64,000 nucleotides of DNA from positions 124,001 to 188,000 of the forward strand of contig JBHGBD010000013.1 in NCBI GenBank assembly GCA_041946825.1, read 5' to 3'. The stretch is from CAZTHM01 sp041946825. Lineage in GTDB: Bacteria > Acidobacteriota > Terriglobia > UBA7540. The stretch's first letter is position 1, and each line of letters begins with the position of its first letter. The position numbers and the translations under genes were made by a program. Shown in pieces: positions 44,354 to 53,000 of the stretch. Under the pieces are notes generated by a model. That model saw only the letters and a list, made by a program, of their open reading frames with translations. It did not search any database and was not told where the DNA came from.

Positions 44354-45742
44354 TCAAAGCGTCACTCGCTCCAGGTACTGTGGGATCGAAACATCCCAGC
44401 GCAGTCTCTCTGTCACCCTCGACTTCAACGCTTCCGACGCTTTCGGCTCGCCGTGGACGAGGAAAGTCTTCTGCGGGGGTTTCTTGAACTGGCCGAGCCA
44501 GCCTAGGATCTCGCCGTAGTCGGCATGGGCGCTCAAATTATCCATTCGCTCGACGTGAGCGCGGATGCGCACCTCGTGGCCGTGCATCTTCACCGACTCC
44601 GCGCCGGAGAGAATGATCTGCCCGCGCGTGCCCGCGCCCTGGAATCCGACAAACAAAACAGTGTTGCGATGGTCGGGCAGGCAGCGCTCGAGATGGTGAA
44701 GGACGCGGCCGCCAGTCGCCATGCCACTCGCCGAAATGATCACGATGGGGAAACGCGCGTCATTCAGGGCCTTGGACTCGTCGCGCGTGCGGTCGAAGTG
44801 AACATTGGGCGGCGAGAATGGTTTGGCACCCCGCGCGGCGACGGCGGTTGTTTCCAGATCGTGCTCTTCCTTGTGGCGCATGTAGATGTCGGTGACATCG
44901 ATACCCATCGGACTATCGACGTGGATGGGCAGGGAATTCATCTTACCCTGTTCGATCAACTCGCGTATGAGGTAGAGGAGTTCCTGCGTGCGCCCGACAG
45001 CAAATGCCGGTATGACGACTGTGCCGCCGCGCTCGGCGGTGGTCTGGACGAGCTTGGCGAGACGGGCTCGGAAGTCGTCCTGCGGGTGCAGGCGATCGCC
45101 GTAAGTCGATTCGAGGAGGAGATAGTCCACGCCCTCCGGAACTTCCGGCTCGTAGAGAATCAACTGCGGGAAGCGGCCGAGGTCGCCGCCGAAGAGAACC
45201 TTGCGAGTCGCGCCATTGTCCCGTACCGACATTTCGACCATACGCGCGCCAAGAATGTGTCCGGCGCGGCGGAATCGCACCGTGAAATGCGACGAGAGTT
45301 CCAGAGGCTTTGACTCGTCCACGGCGCGGAACGATTCGAGCGACTTCACCGCTTCGTCGTAGGTGTACAGCGGCAACGCGGGCTTGTGTTTGCTGAAGCC
45401 CTTGAAGTTCGCATACTCCGCGTCTTCTTCCTGGAGGTGGCCTGAATCCGGAAGAACGAGTTTAGCCAGTTCGACCGTGGGCGCGGAAGTTAAAACCTGC
45501 CCGCGAAAACCGTCCTTGATGAAGCGGGGAATGTAACCAATGTGGTCGAGGTGGGCGTGCGTCAGGACGAGCCACTGGATCGTCGAAGGCTTGACCGGGA
45601 GTGGCTCCCAGTTGCGCAGGCGCAGCTCTTTCTCGCCCTGAAACAGCCCGCAGTCGATCATCAGTCTCTCGCCGCCGGCTTCGACCACGTACTTCGAGCC
45701 GGTGACCGTTCCGGTGGCGCCGAGGAATTGGAGAGTTGCCAT
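44354..45742 (-). CDS. MBL-fold/beta-CASP RNA-processing nuclease family protein
   Basis: A 462-residue metallo-beta-lactamase-fold protein of the CPSF73-like bacterial group. The zinc motif is THAHLDH (around residue 61-67), followed by LLLESTYGDR, the beta-CASP segment with GGTVVIPAFAVGRTQE and the RMMBL end with LSAHADYGEIL and LVHGEP. The family cuts RNA, though bacterial members of this type are little studied. The ATG at 45742 gives the usual start MATLQFLGATGTVTGSK. It is transcribed convergently with the UxuA-like gene. Confidence 0.9.
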   Translation of the reverse strand: MATLQFLGATGTVTGSKYVVEAGGERLMIDCGLFQGEKELRLRNWEPLPVKPSTIQWLVLTHAHLDHIGYIPRFIKDGFRGQVLTSAPTVELAKLVLPDSGHLQEEDAEYANFKGFSKHKPALPLYTYDEAVKSLESFRAVDESKPLELSSHFTVRFRRAGHILGARMVEMSVRDNGATRKVLFGGDLGRFPQLILYEPEVPEGVDYLLLESTYGDRLHPQDDFRARLAKLVQTTAERGGTVVIPAFAVGRTQELLYLIRELIEQGKMNSLPIHVDSPMGIDVTDIYMRHKEEHDLETTAVAARGAKPFSPPNVHFDRTRDESKALNDARFPIVIISASGMATGGRVLHHLERCLPDHRNTVLFVGFQGAGTRGQIILSGAESVKMHGHEVRIRAHVERMDNLSAHADYGEILGWLGQFKKPPQKTFLVHGEPKASEALKSRVTERLRWDVSIPQYLERVTL

Positions 45743-45751
45743 TTTGAGAAC

Positions 45752-45897
45752 CAGTGGTCAGTGGCGAGTGGCATGTGGCCAGCCGAGCCCGTTTGCCCGA
45801 AATCCGGTGCGGCGACAATCGTGGCGTCGATTACCTCGTTTGGGAGGACGCCGCAAACGTTCGCTTCTTTTCGCTGGCCACTTCTTACTGACCACTG
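45752..45897. repeat. Inverted-repeat element between MBL and mutase genes
   Basis: The left end contains CAGTGGTCAGTGGC and ends GTGGCCAG (45752-45782). The right end is its complement with a 7-base deletion, CTGGCCACTT..ACTGACCACTG (45874-45897). The centre is about 90 bases of unrelated sequence. The GTCAGTGG-rich ends recall short intergenic repeat families of large bacterial genomes. It carries no open frame of its own. Confidence 0.45.
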
Positions 45898-45900
45898 CCC

Positions 45901-47505
45901 TTATATCACGACCGACTCTTCATACTCGCCGAAAACTTTGCGAAGCCTGTCGGAAATTTCGCCGACCGTGGCAAAGGCCTTGGCAGCGCCGAGAATAGCG
46001 GGCATCAAATTGCGCTCTGAGCGCGCCGTGGCCTCGACCTCATCCAGCGCCGCGGTAACGTGAGCGTTGTCGCGGCGGGCGCGCAGGGCTTTGAGACGTT
46101 CGATCTGGGCGCGTTCGATTTCGGGATCAATGCGGAGAATGGGCAGCGGCTTCGCCTCACCCGAAACGTAGCGGTTCACGCCCACAACAACACTCGCGCC
46201 TGATTCGACCTGTTTCTGGTACTCGAAAGACGACTGTTGGATTTCCCGCTGAATGTATCCGGTTTCGATGGCGCGCAGAACTCCGCCCATCGCATCAATC
46301 CTCTTGAGGTATTCCTCCGCGCCCTTCTCAATCCGATTCGTGAGGCCCTCGATGAAGTACGAGCCTCCGAGAGGATCAATCGTATTCGCAACGCCGCTCT
46401 CCTGGGCGATTATCTGCTGCGTGCGCAATGCAAGCAGGGCCGAGGCCTCGGTGGGCAATGCCAGTGCTTCATCGCGGGCGTTCGTGTGCAGCGACTGCGT
46501 TCCCCCCATAACTGCCGCCAGCGCCTGCAGGGCTACACGGACGATGTTCACGTCGGGCTGCTGGGCTGTGAGAGAACTACCGGCGGTCTGGGTGTGAAAG
46601 CGGAACATGCACGAGCGCGAGTCGCGTGCATTGAACCGCTCGCGCATGGTGCGCGCCCAAAGCCGCCGCGCGGCGCGGAACTTCGCCACCTCTTCCAGGA
46701 AATCGTTGTGCGCGTTCAGGAAGAAGGAGAGACGGGGTGCGACGTCGTCGACGTCCAACCCGCGGGCGCGCGCCGCCTCGAGGTACGCAACGGCGTTGGC
46801 AAGCGTGAAGGCGACTTCCTGGATGGCGGTCGAACCCGCCTCGCGGATGTGGTATCCGCTGACGGAAATCGTGTTCCATTCCGGCGCGCGTTCGCGGCAG
46901 AAAGCGAAAATGTCGGTGACGATGCGAAGCGCCGGCGCGGGTGGAAAGATGTAGGTGCCGCGCGCGATATACTCCTTGAGGATGTCGTTCTGAACCGTGC
47001 CCGAGATCTTCTTGAGGTCCGCGCCCTGCCCCTCGGCCACCGCGAAATAGAGCGCCAGGAGAATCGCCGCTGTGGCGTTAATGGTCATGGACGTTGATAC
47101 CCGCTCGAGCGGAATCCCCTGGAAGAGGATTTCCATGTCGTCGAGCGAGTTGATGGCCACGCCCACACGCCCCACTTCGCCACGCGCCTGGGGATGGTCG
47201 GAATCGAGCCCGATCTGCGTTGGCAAGTCGAAGGCAACGGACAGGCCGGTCTGCCCTTGTGCAAGCAAGTACCGGAATCGCGCGTTGGACTCCGCGGCCG
47301 AGCCAAAGCCTGCGTATTGCCGCATCGTCCACAAGCGGCTGCGGTAGCCGCTGGGATAGATGCTGCGGGTGTATGGATACTCGCCGGGAAAGCCGAGGTC
47401 TTTCTCCCAGCTCCAGTCCGCCAGGTCTTCGGGCTTCGAGAAGGTTTCGAGGTCCTCGCCCGAACCTGTCTGAAACTTGAGCGGCCTGTCCTCGCCGGAA
47501 CCCAT
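45901..47505 (-). CDS. Methylmalonyl-CoA mutase catalytic subunit (large subunit without B12 domain)
   Basis: A 534-residue acyl-CoA mutase large subunit. It interconverts methylmalonyl-CoA and succinyl-CoA, or a related acyl-CoA pair, with a B12 radical mechanism. The substrate-binding TIM barrel is complete: YTRSIYPSGYRSRLWTMRQYAGFG, VAFDLPTQIGLDSDH, TINATA, SGYHIREAGST and ANTIDPLGGSYF. There is no C-terminal cobalamin-binding DxHxxG domain, so it must work with a separate small subunit, not seen in the window. The length fits the split form. No ribosome binding site of note lies before the start at 47505. Confidence 0.93.
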   Translation of the reverse strand: MGSGEDRPLKFQTGSGEDLETFSKPEDLADWSWEKDLGFPGEYPYTRSIYPSGYRSRLWTMRQYAGFGSAAESNARFRYLLAQGQTGLSVAFDLPTQIGLDSDHPQARGEVGRVGVAINSLDDMEILFQGIPLERVSTSMTINATAAILLALYFAVAEGQGADLKKISGTVQNDILKEYIARGTYIFPPAPALRIVTDIFAFCRERAPEWNTISVSGYHIREAGSTAIQEVAFTLANAVAYLEAARARGLDVDDVAPRLSFFLNAHNDFLEEVAKFRAARRLWARTMRERFNARDSRSCMFRFHTQTAGSSLTAQQPDVNIVRVALQALAAVMGGTQSLHTNARDEALALPTEASALLALRTQQIIAQESGVANTIDPLGGSYFIEGLTNRIEKGAEEYLKRIDAMGGVLRAIETGYIQREIQQSSFEYQKQVESGASVVVGVNRYVSGEAKPLPILRIDPEIERAQIERLKALRARRDNAHVTAALDEVEATARSERNLMPAILGAAKAFATVGEISDRLRKVFGEYEESVVI

Positions 47506-47587
47506 AGCAGAATGGAGAACTGTTTACAGAGGGCAGGTCACAGGGGAGCAGGGCTTTTCATCGCAGCCTTGCGCTGTAACGAGCTCC

Positions 47588-47851
47588 CTAGCGGACACTG
47601 CGTGCTTTCAAAAAAGAATATAAGCAAAATATGAATAGTAATACTGTGAAAGAGGCCAGCAAGCCGAATCGTAGCAACCCCTGTGATGGGGAGCGCTGAT
47701 AGTACTGCCATTCCGTAATCGACACCGTGGCCCCGGCAAAAGTGAGCATGAGAAAAACCAGGCCCACGATCACATGAAACATCCGTTGCGCCTGTTTTTT
47801 CCAGCCCAAGAGAAGTTCGCCGAGCTTCGCCAAGACTCTGCCCTCAATCAA
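47588..47851 (-). CDS. Small membrane protein, unknown function
   Basis: An 87-residue protein with two predicted membrane helices (HVIVGLVFLMLTFAGATVSI and GLLRFGLLASFTVLLFIFCLY) and basic ends. I do not recognise a family. The frame begins at a TTG; an internal ATG at 47782 would leave a 64-residue protein with both helices. It lies 82 bases upstream of the mutase gene in the same direction and could be co-transcribed. Confidence 0.45.
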   Translation of the reverse strand: MIEGRVLAKLGELLLGWKKQAQRMFHVIVGLVFLMLTFAGATVSITEWQYYQRSPSQGLLRFGLLASFTVLLFIFCLYSFLKARSVR

Positions 47852-47924
47852 AGATTCAATACGCTCTAACCACTGATATCTTAAGGACGAACGGTCGCTC
47901 CGTCAAACGCTGGGGGCTTTTACC

Positions 47925-47953
47925 TTGACAGCCTCCGAGGCGAATCCTACAAT
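47925..47953 (+). promoter_or_regulatory. Strong sigma-70-type promoter for the 98-residue gene
   Basis: A perfect -35 TTGACA (47925-47930), a 17-base spacer and TACAAT (47948-47953, 5/6) make this the best promoter match in the window. The expected start near 47960 is about 33 bases before the TTG start codon at 47993. Confidence 0.7.
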
Positions 47954-47992
47954 CCACCTTGGGTTCAAAGGAATCCAGAAATCGGGTGGCCA

Positions 47993-48289
47993 TTGGAGCT
48001 GGACGACAACTTCAAGCGCCTGGTGAAGGAACTCGGTCACGCCATCAACGAGTCGCTGGCGGAATCCGAGCGGATCGCCGACGTCATGGGCCGCATCAAA
48101 GCCGCGGGCTACGATCTGTTTCTGGTGCTTGAAGTGACCATCGGCTTCAACAAGCGCGGCGAGGCGAATCTGGTTCACCGCCAGAAGCTCAGCACCGAGG
48201 GTCGCCACGAAACCGATTTCCACCTGACCAACCAGGACGCGCAGTTCCTCCGGGCACTCAAGATCAGCGTGGAAGACGAGCGCCGCTAA
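47993..48289 (+). CDS. Small conserved-looking hypothetical protein
   Basis: A 98-residue soluble, charged protein without signal or membrane segment. The N-terminal half is helical (FKRLVKELGHAINESLAESERIADVM in part). The second half has DLFLVLEVTIGF and FHLTNQDAQFLRALKI, suggesting an alpha/beta fold. No family is recognised. The TTG start is supported by the strong promoter directly upstream; a leader of about 33 bases would follow. The Memo-like gene starts 83 bases downstream on the same strand. Confidence 0.65.
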   Translation: MELDDNFKRLVKELGHAINESLAESERIADVMGRIKAAGYDLFLVLEVTIGFNKRGEANLVHRQKLSTEGRHETDFHLTNQDAQFLRALKISVEDERR

Positions 48290-48371
48290 CCTCCCTCATC
48301 CATTCTGACGAGATTTCGCGTTCGCTGCCCCACGCTTGACTCGCGCCCTCCTGCGGACTACGATTTTCCCC

Positions 48372-49199
48372 ATGCAGCCGCAAGTGGTTCGCCCTCCCGC
48401 CGTGGCCGGCCGGTTCTATCCGGGCAAAGCGGAAGTCCTGACGCGCGACCTCGATAAGTACCTGGGCCCCGCTGCCGATACGGCTGAGAAAGTTGAGAAG
48501 GCGCTCGGCTGCGTCGTCCCCCATGCCGGCTACATGTATTCGGGCCACGTGGCGGGCGCGGTTTTTCGCCAACTCCCCGCGCGCCCTGCCTATGTCATTC
48601 TTTGTCCCAACCATACGGGACGCGGGGCGCCGCTGGCGATGATGTCCTCAGGCCAATGGCAGACGCCGCTCGGGCAGGTAGTTATCGACAACACGCTTGC
48701 CAAGCAGGTGCACGAGGGTTGTCACCTGGTCACGAACGACGCCGTCGCGCACGCGGACGAGCATTCGCTGGAAGTCCAACTTCCGTTCCTGCAAAGGACC
48801 GTGAGGACGTTCAGCTTTGTTCCGATTGCGATCGGCGTAGGCGGTTACGCCAGCCTGGAATCGCTGGGACGCGGCCTGGCCCAAGCCGCGCGGCGAAGTA
48901 ACACACAGTTTCTGGTCATCGCTTCCAGTGACATGAACCACTACGAGCCCGACGGCATCACGCGCGTCAAGGATCGCAAGGCGATTGACAGGATGCTGGC
49001 GCTCGATCCGGCGGGCCTGTACGACGTGCTGCGCCGTGAAGATATCTCGATGTGCGGTTACGGTCCAACCATCGCCATGCTCACCTTCGCCAAGGAGATG
49101 GGCGCCGAGAAGGCAGAACTCATCAAGTACGCCACCTCCGCCGACACCAGCGGCGACCGCTCCGCCGTCGTTGGCTACGCGGGAATCATTGTTTCCTGA
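48372..49199 (+). CDS. Memo-like protein (AmmeMemoRadiSam system protein B family)
   Basis: A 275-residue protein of the MEMO1 family, structurally related to class III extradiol dioxygenases. Conserved segments are PPAVAGRFYPG, VVPHAGYMYSGHVAGAVF, LCPNHTGRG, ADEHSLEVQLPFLQR, SSDMNHYEP and GYGPTIAMLTF, which provide the His/Asp metal-site residues. Bacterial members usually lie with AMMECR1-like and radical SAM genes; neither is present here. The ATG at 48372 is chosen over an in-frame upstream start because it gives the family N-terminus. Confidence 0.9.
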   Translation: MQPQVVRPPAVAGRFYPGKAEVLTRDLDKYLGPAADTAEKVEKALGCVVPHAGYMYSGHVAGAVFRQLPARPAYVILCPNHTGRGAPLAMMSSGQWQTPLGQVVIDNTLAKQVHEGCHLVTNDAVAHADEHSLEVQLPFLQRTVRTFSFVPIAIGVGGYASLESLGRGLAQAARRSNTQFLVIASSDMNHYEPDGITRVKDRKAIDRMLALDPAGLYDVLRREDISMCGYGPTIAMLTFAKEMGAEKAELIKYATSADTSGDRSAVVGYAGIIVS

Positions 49200-49280
49200 G
49201 ACTTCTCTTCATGCAAAGAAGTAAAGGGCTGGGCCGCCGGCACGATGCCGACTCCCAGCCCGAATTCATTCCGCCGCGCG

Positions 49281-51365
49281 TTATCGTCTTGGGCTGCTGG
49301 AATGCGAGCCACCACCCGATCCGGAAGAGTTCCCTCCGCCACCAGAGTTATGCGTGCCTCCACTTCCCCCGCTGCCCGAACTGTGGGAGCTTCCCCCACC
49401 TCCACCACTCCAGCCGCCGGAACTCGAGGAGCCGCCGCCCGAGCCGCGAGAACTGCCCCCTCCTCCGCTCCAGCCACCTGAATTGCTCGAGCTCCCTCCT
49501 GAACCACGCGAACTACTGCCGCCGGATGAACTAGCGCTGCTTCGGCCGCCACTTCCTTCTCCGCGGCTGGACGATCCACCGCGATCGATACTGCCAATGC
49601 GGCTCCCTCCCGAGGATGAGCCGCGATCCGATGCGGAGCGAGAGCCTGCTTCAGGCCGCACTACCGTTCTGGGTGCGACGCGGTCCGGGGAGTCAGCCGA
49701 AGTGTTGCGGTCGGCTGGCCGCGACGCTCCGCCACGAACCGCCTGACCGGAAGTCCGGCTCGCCCCAGGATCATCGTCATCGGACCACGGTGATCTGGTG
49801 ACTCTCGGTTCGTTCCGGGTGCCGACTCCCGGTTGGTCGACATTAGGCCCGGATCCGGCTGGGACCGGATAGTTGGTGACAGGTCCTGGCCGCCCGCCTC
49901 GGGTGACAGCGGCTGGCGCTGCGCCCGCGCTGGCTTCGCGCGTGGGGGCAGGCACAGATCGAACCCTGGGGTTGTTGACATACTGGCGCTGCGCCGGATC
50001 GTAGACGATGCTGGAACTACCCGAAGTCGCGCCGCTCGTGGAACCAGACGAGGGACGCGCGGGAATTGTGCGGCCGGTCGCAACCCCGTCTCGATTCCAA
50101 ATAGGCCCTCTGCGGAATCCCGCACCATCAACGCTCGGTTCCCCTGTCAGTCTCGCCGTCCGCTCGGGTGCGACATCGGGCTGATCGACAATGCGCCCTC
50201 GGCGCGGGTCAATGTCATCACGACGGTTAGGAACGACATGCCAGCCGTTTCGAAGCGTGTCCTCATGCACAGTAGTAATGCAGCCGCGAGGCTGCGGGCA
50301 ATGGTTGGGTCCCGGAGGGCCACCTGCCGAAGGGCCTCCTCCCAGGCGTGGGGACATGGGAGCCCACCCGACCCACCCCGGGCCGCGATACCAATGGACG
50401 ACCGCCGGCGACCAACTGGTGAAGCTGCCCGGTATCCAGGCCCAGCCCATCCCGGCGACATAGACCCAACTGCCGTAGTGGTAGGGTAGCCAGCCCCATG
50501 GTTCGCCTGAGATCCACGTGTAACCAAAGCCGGGATACCAACACCAGCGGCCAACCGTGAACGGCGACCAACCCGTGTCGGCGTAAGGTGTCCATCCGTA
50601 ACCGTATCCCGGCACGGAGACCCAATCGCCGTACATGGTGAGGTCACTGAAACCATAAAGAAGATCGCTTACGTTGTTGGAATAGGGAACGGGTGCCCCC
50701 TGGTTCCGCGCCATTGCGACGCGGTTTTCGCGCTCCTCTACCCATTCATCCCAGGCGTCCTTGGTGATGCCTTGCGAAATTTGGAAAGGCTCCGGCTCGC
50801 CCGGGCGGATTTCCAATACGGTGTTCTTGCCCAGCGTGCCGTTGCCCTCTCCGCTGGCAACTTCCACCGAGCCGCTGAAAACCTTTACCTGAAGCATGCC
50901 CTGGTCGAAATCCACACGAAACCGCGATTTTCCCTGGGGCCGGAGGGTGGCCTCTCCGACGGCTACCTCATAGAAGTCATCACCTTCGGGAATGAAATTG
51001 AAGGTAGCATAGCCTTCCTTTAGAGTCAGGCGATTGACTTTGCCCCCGCTGGGCAGAAGCGCGAGTTGCGTGAACTCGAGCAGCGAAAGCTGCCCGATCC
51101 GCGCCGTCGAGGAATTCTCAAATTCCGCTTCGGCAAATGAGTTCTCCGCGGTGGCAACTTTGAAGCCTTCCTGGATAGGAGTGTTGGCCGGAGCCGTCGC
51201 CCATTCTTCGACGTCAGCTCGCTGCACGGTCACCGTCCCCTCCGTGAAACTCAGGCGAACGATACGGACATGGGAGAGCTCCTCTCCCCACGCCATCAGG
51301 GTCGCGAATGCCGAAAACAGAAGGAATCCAACTGCCCGTTTTACGAGGTGCGCTGCTGGTTTCAT
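49281..51365 (-). CDS. FecR-domain protein with DUF6600-type repeats and Gly/Ser-rich tail
   Basis: A 694-residue exported protein. A signal peptide (FLLFSAFATLMAWGEELS) is followed by a FecR-like beta domain (about 35-195). A Trp/Tyr/Gly-rich region (about 235-335) follows with repeats such as YGDWVSVPGYGYGWTPY, GRWCWYPGFGYTWIS and GSWVYVAGMGWAWIPG, typical of DUF6600. Residues about 400-560 are Arg/Pro/Ser-rich, and the last 130 residues are almost wholly Gly and Ser. It is likely a cell-surface or envelope protein. The ATG at 51365 opens a basic n-region with MKPAAHLVKR. Confidence 0.85.
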   Translation of the reverse strand: MKPAAHLVKRAVGFLLFSAFATLMAWGEELSHVRIVRLSFTEGTVTVQRADVEEWATAPANTPIQEGFKVATAENSFAEAEFENSSTARIGQLSLLEFTQLALLPSGGKVNRLTLKEGYATFNFIPEGDDFYEVAVGEATLRPQGKSRFRVDFDQGMLQVKVFSGSVEVASGEGNGTLGKNTVLEIRPGEPEPFQISQGITKDAWDEWVEERENRVAMARNQGAPVPYSNNVSDLLYGFSDLTMYGDWVSVPGYGYGWTPYADTGWSPFTVGRWCWYPGFGYTWISGEPWGWLPYHYGSWVYVAGMGWAWIPGSFTSWSPAVVHWYRGPGWVGWAPMSPRLGGGPSAGGPPGPNHCPQPRGCITTVHEDTLRNGWHVVPNRRDDIDPRRGRIVDQPDVAPERTARLTGEPSVDGAGFRRGPIWNRDGVATGRTIPARPSSGSTSGATSGSSSIVYDPAQRQYVNNPRVRSVPAPTREASAGAAPAAVTRGGRPGPVTNYPVPAGSGPNVDQPGVGTRNEPRVTRSPWSDDDDPGASRTSGQAVRGGASRPADRNTSADSPDRVAPRTVVRPEAGSRSASDRGSSSGGSRIGSIDRGGSSSRGEGSGGRSSASSSGGSSSRGSGGSSSNSGGWSGGGGSSRGSGGGSSSSGGWSGGGGGSSHSSGSGGSGGTHNSGGGGNSSGSGGGSHSSSPRR

Positions 51366-52200
51366 GGCGACCTCCCCCGAACACCTGTCGGCTGGAACGT
51401 GCCAGCCATCTTACACCTAGCATGACGCATCGGCCACTTGAAAGGTTGCAGACATTCGGCAACCCAAGGGCGACGGCGCGTCACGCAGCTCATTGCAATT
51501 GCGGGGCCGTGGCAGGTCGCAGCCTCGGATTGACCGGGGGAGCAGGGTAGGGCCTTCGTTTGGGCGGAGATCGCAATCCCCAGATCCAACTTGGCGATTT
51601 GAGACTCTAGATCTGAAGAGGGCGGGAGTGCAATCAGAACACTCCAATCCTGATGAGAGTCGAATTGCTGCGTCGCTTTGTTCCTCCCTGCCGATTGGGC
51701 CTTGCGGATTCTGCCCCCTCCTTAATCCAAGCGCCTCCAAGCCCTTGATAACAAATGATCTCTTGTGTTGACGGAGCTTTTGAACGGTCATTTTGTTCTC
51801 AATCAGATACAATGTTTTCTTAACCTAGGACTCCTGTAACCTTCTGATTCTGAATAATCTGGTGGGCTGATGGTCCACTTATATAGCGCCCAATCCTTGG
51901 CTCCGGGTGTCCTGAGGAGTCACGCTCGCGCCCCGCGAAGGCTCGAGCGGGACGTCAGAGAATTGTGTAAATCCCGGGCCTCCGGAACCGCCAGGATGCA
52001 AGGGGTAATTCGCCGTGAGCGAGGACGACAGTTCCTCGGCGCTGCTCAAACTGAGAGGGGACGGGCCCAGCCGGCCAGACCTCGGATTCTCCATACATTT
52101 CTCGCTGACGATTCTCGGCTAGTTGCTGGAGTATAGGCGAGCGTTCTCGGCCACATTCGTAAAGCGGAGAACATGTCCAAAACGCCGGATCGCGATCCGC
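51366..52200. other. Intergenic region without supported gene
   Basis: An 835-base gap on the upstream side of the FecR/DUF6600 gene. Short open frames on both strands lack ribosome binding sites and have skewed Arg/Pro/Ser composition, so none is called. A TACAAT at about 51808 on the plus strand lacks a properly spaced -35. The region 51750-51860 is AT-rich compared with its surroundings. Confidence 0.5.
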
Positions 52201-52893
52201 CTAGTTGCTGTTTTGAAGGCGCTGGAGGATGTCCTGGGCTCGGGACTGTGCAAGGTGAAGAAAGCGCGGATTGCGCGCGATTTTTTCGAGCGTGGGCACA
52301 AGCAGTTCCGGATCGGCGAGCGCTTGCTTGTCGAGATCCATCTGGATGAGAAGCAACTCCCTGGGCAGGCTAAGGTGGTCGTATTTGATCGCGTGTTCCA
52401 GGGTCGTCAGGTGTTGTTCAACTCCGGAGATTTTCTCGAAGAGATCTGCCAGTGTCTGCGCTTCGCGGCGCAACGTATAGTTGTATTCCACCTTATTGGT
52501 CCGACCGTCCTGCTCGTAGATGAATGTCTTGAGACCGAGGTTGGCGACCTTGCGGTGGCTTTCGAGTTCGATGGACTGAAAATTATCCAATGCCTCGGCC
52601 AGTTGGAAGAGCCGCGCCGTGGTGGCGGGGGAGAGTTTCATGGGGCGCGGGGAGGGCGGCTCGTCGAGCTTGCGTCCCTCGTAGGTGGCGTTCCCGCTGG
52701 CGTCGACGGTGATGGAGAGAAACTCGGGACTGCTGCCCTTCAAGACCTTCGAGTAGGTCAGTCTGGGCGAAGGAAGGGGAGACTGGGCAGGGCCCGAAGC
52801 GGACGAAAGAAGGAATCCCAAGGCCGCGAAAAGTGCCAAGCCGCATCGCCGCCGTGCAGTTTGAGGCCGCGATTCCCGCCCGAGAATCTCCAT
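52201..52893 (-). CDS. Secreted hypothetical protein
   Basis: A 230-residue protein with a basic N-terminus and signal peptide (LALFAALGFLLSSASGPAQ, about 18-37). The mature part has a short beta region (FLSITVDASGNATYEG) and a helical C-terminus with repeated Leu-rich stretches. The first part resembles small exported proteins annotated as hypothetical in Acidobacteriota, but no function can be given. It lies 107 bases downstream of the YebC gene on the same strand. Confidence 0.65.
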   Translation of the reverse strand: MEILGRESRPQTARRRCGLALFAALGFLLSSASGPAQSPLPSPRLTYSKVLKGSSPEFLSITVDASGNATYEGRKLDEPPSPRPMKLSPATTARLFQLAEALDNFQSIELESHRKVANLGLKTFIYEQDGRTNKVEYNYTLRREAQTLADLFEKISGVEQHLTTLEHAIKYDHLSLPRELLLIQMDLDKQALADPELLVPTLEKIARNPRFLHLAQSRAQDILQRLQNSN

Positions 52894-53000
52894 AGTGACG
52901 GTTCAGTTCCGCTTGTGAGGGGTCCTGCTTTTCCTCCGGCCGTCTCGCCGGCCGTGACTGCCCCACCTCGACGCGCGCCACGGCGCGCGAAAATCCCGCG

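Noticed and set aside
49350..49600. Gly/Ser tail coding region as a tandem DNA repeat
   Set aside because: Codon-level repeats are irregular and explained by low-complexity protein sequence.
51870..52136. Possible small gene in the gap upstream of the FecR/DUF6600 gene
   Set aside because: Both strands are open for short stretches, but there is no ribosome binding site and the composition is not protein-like.
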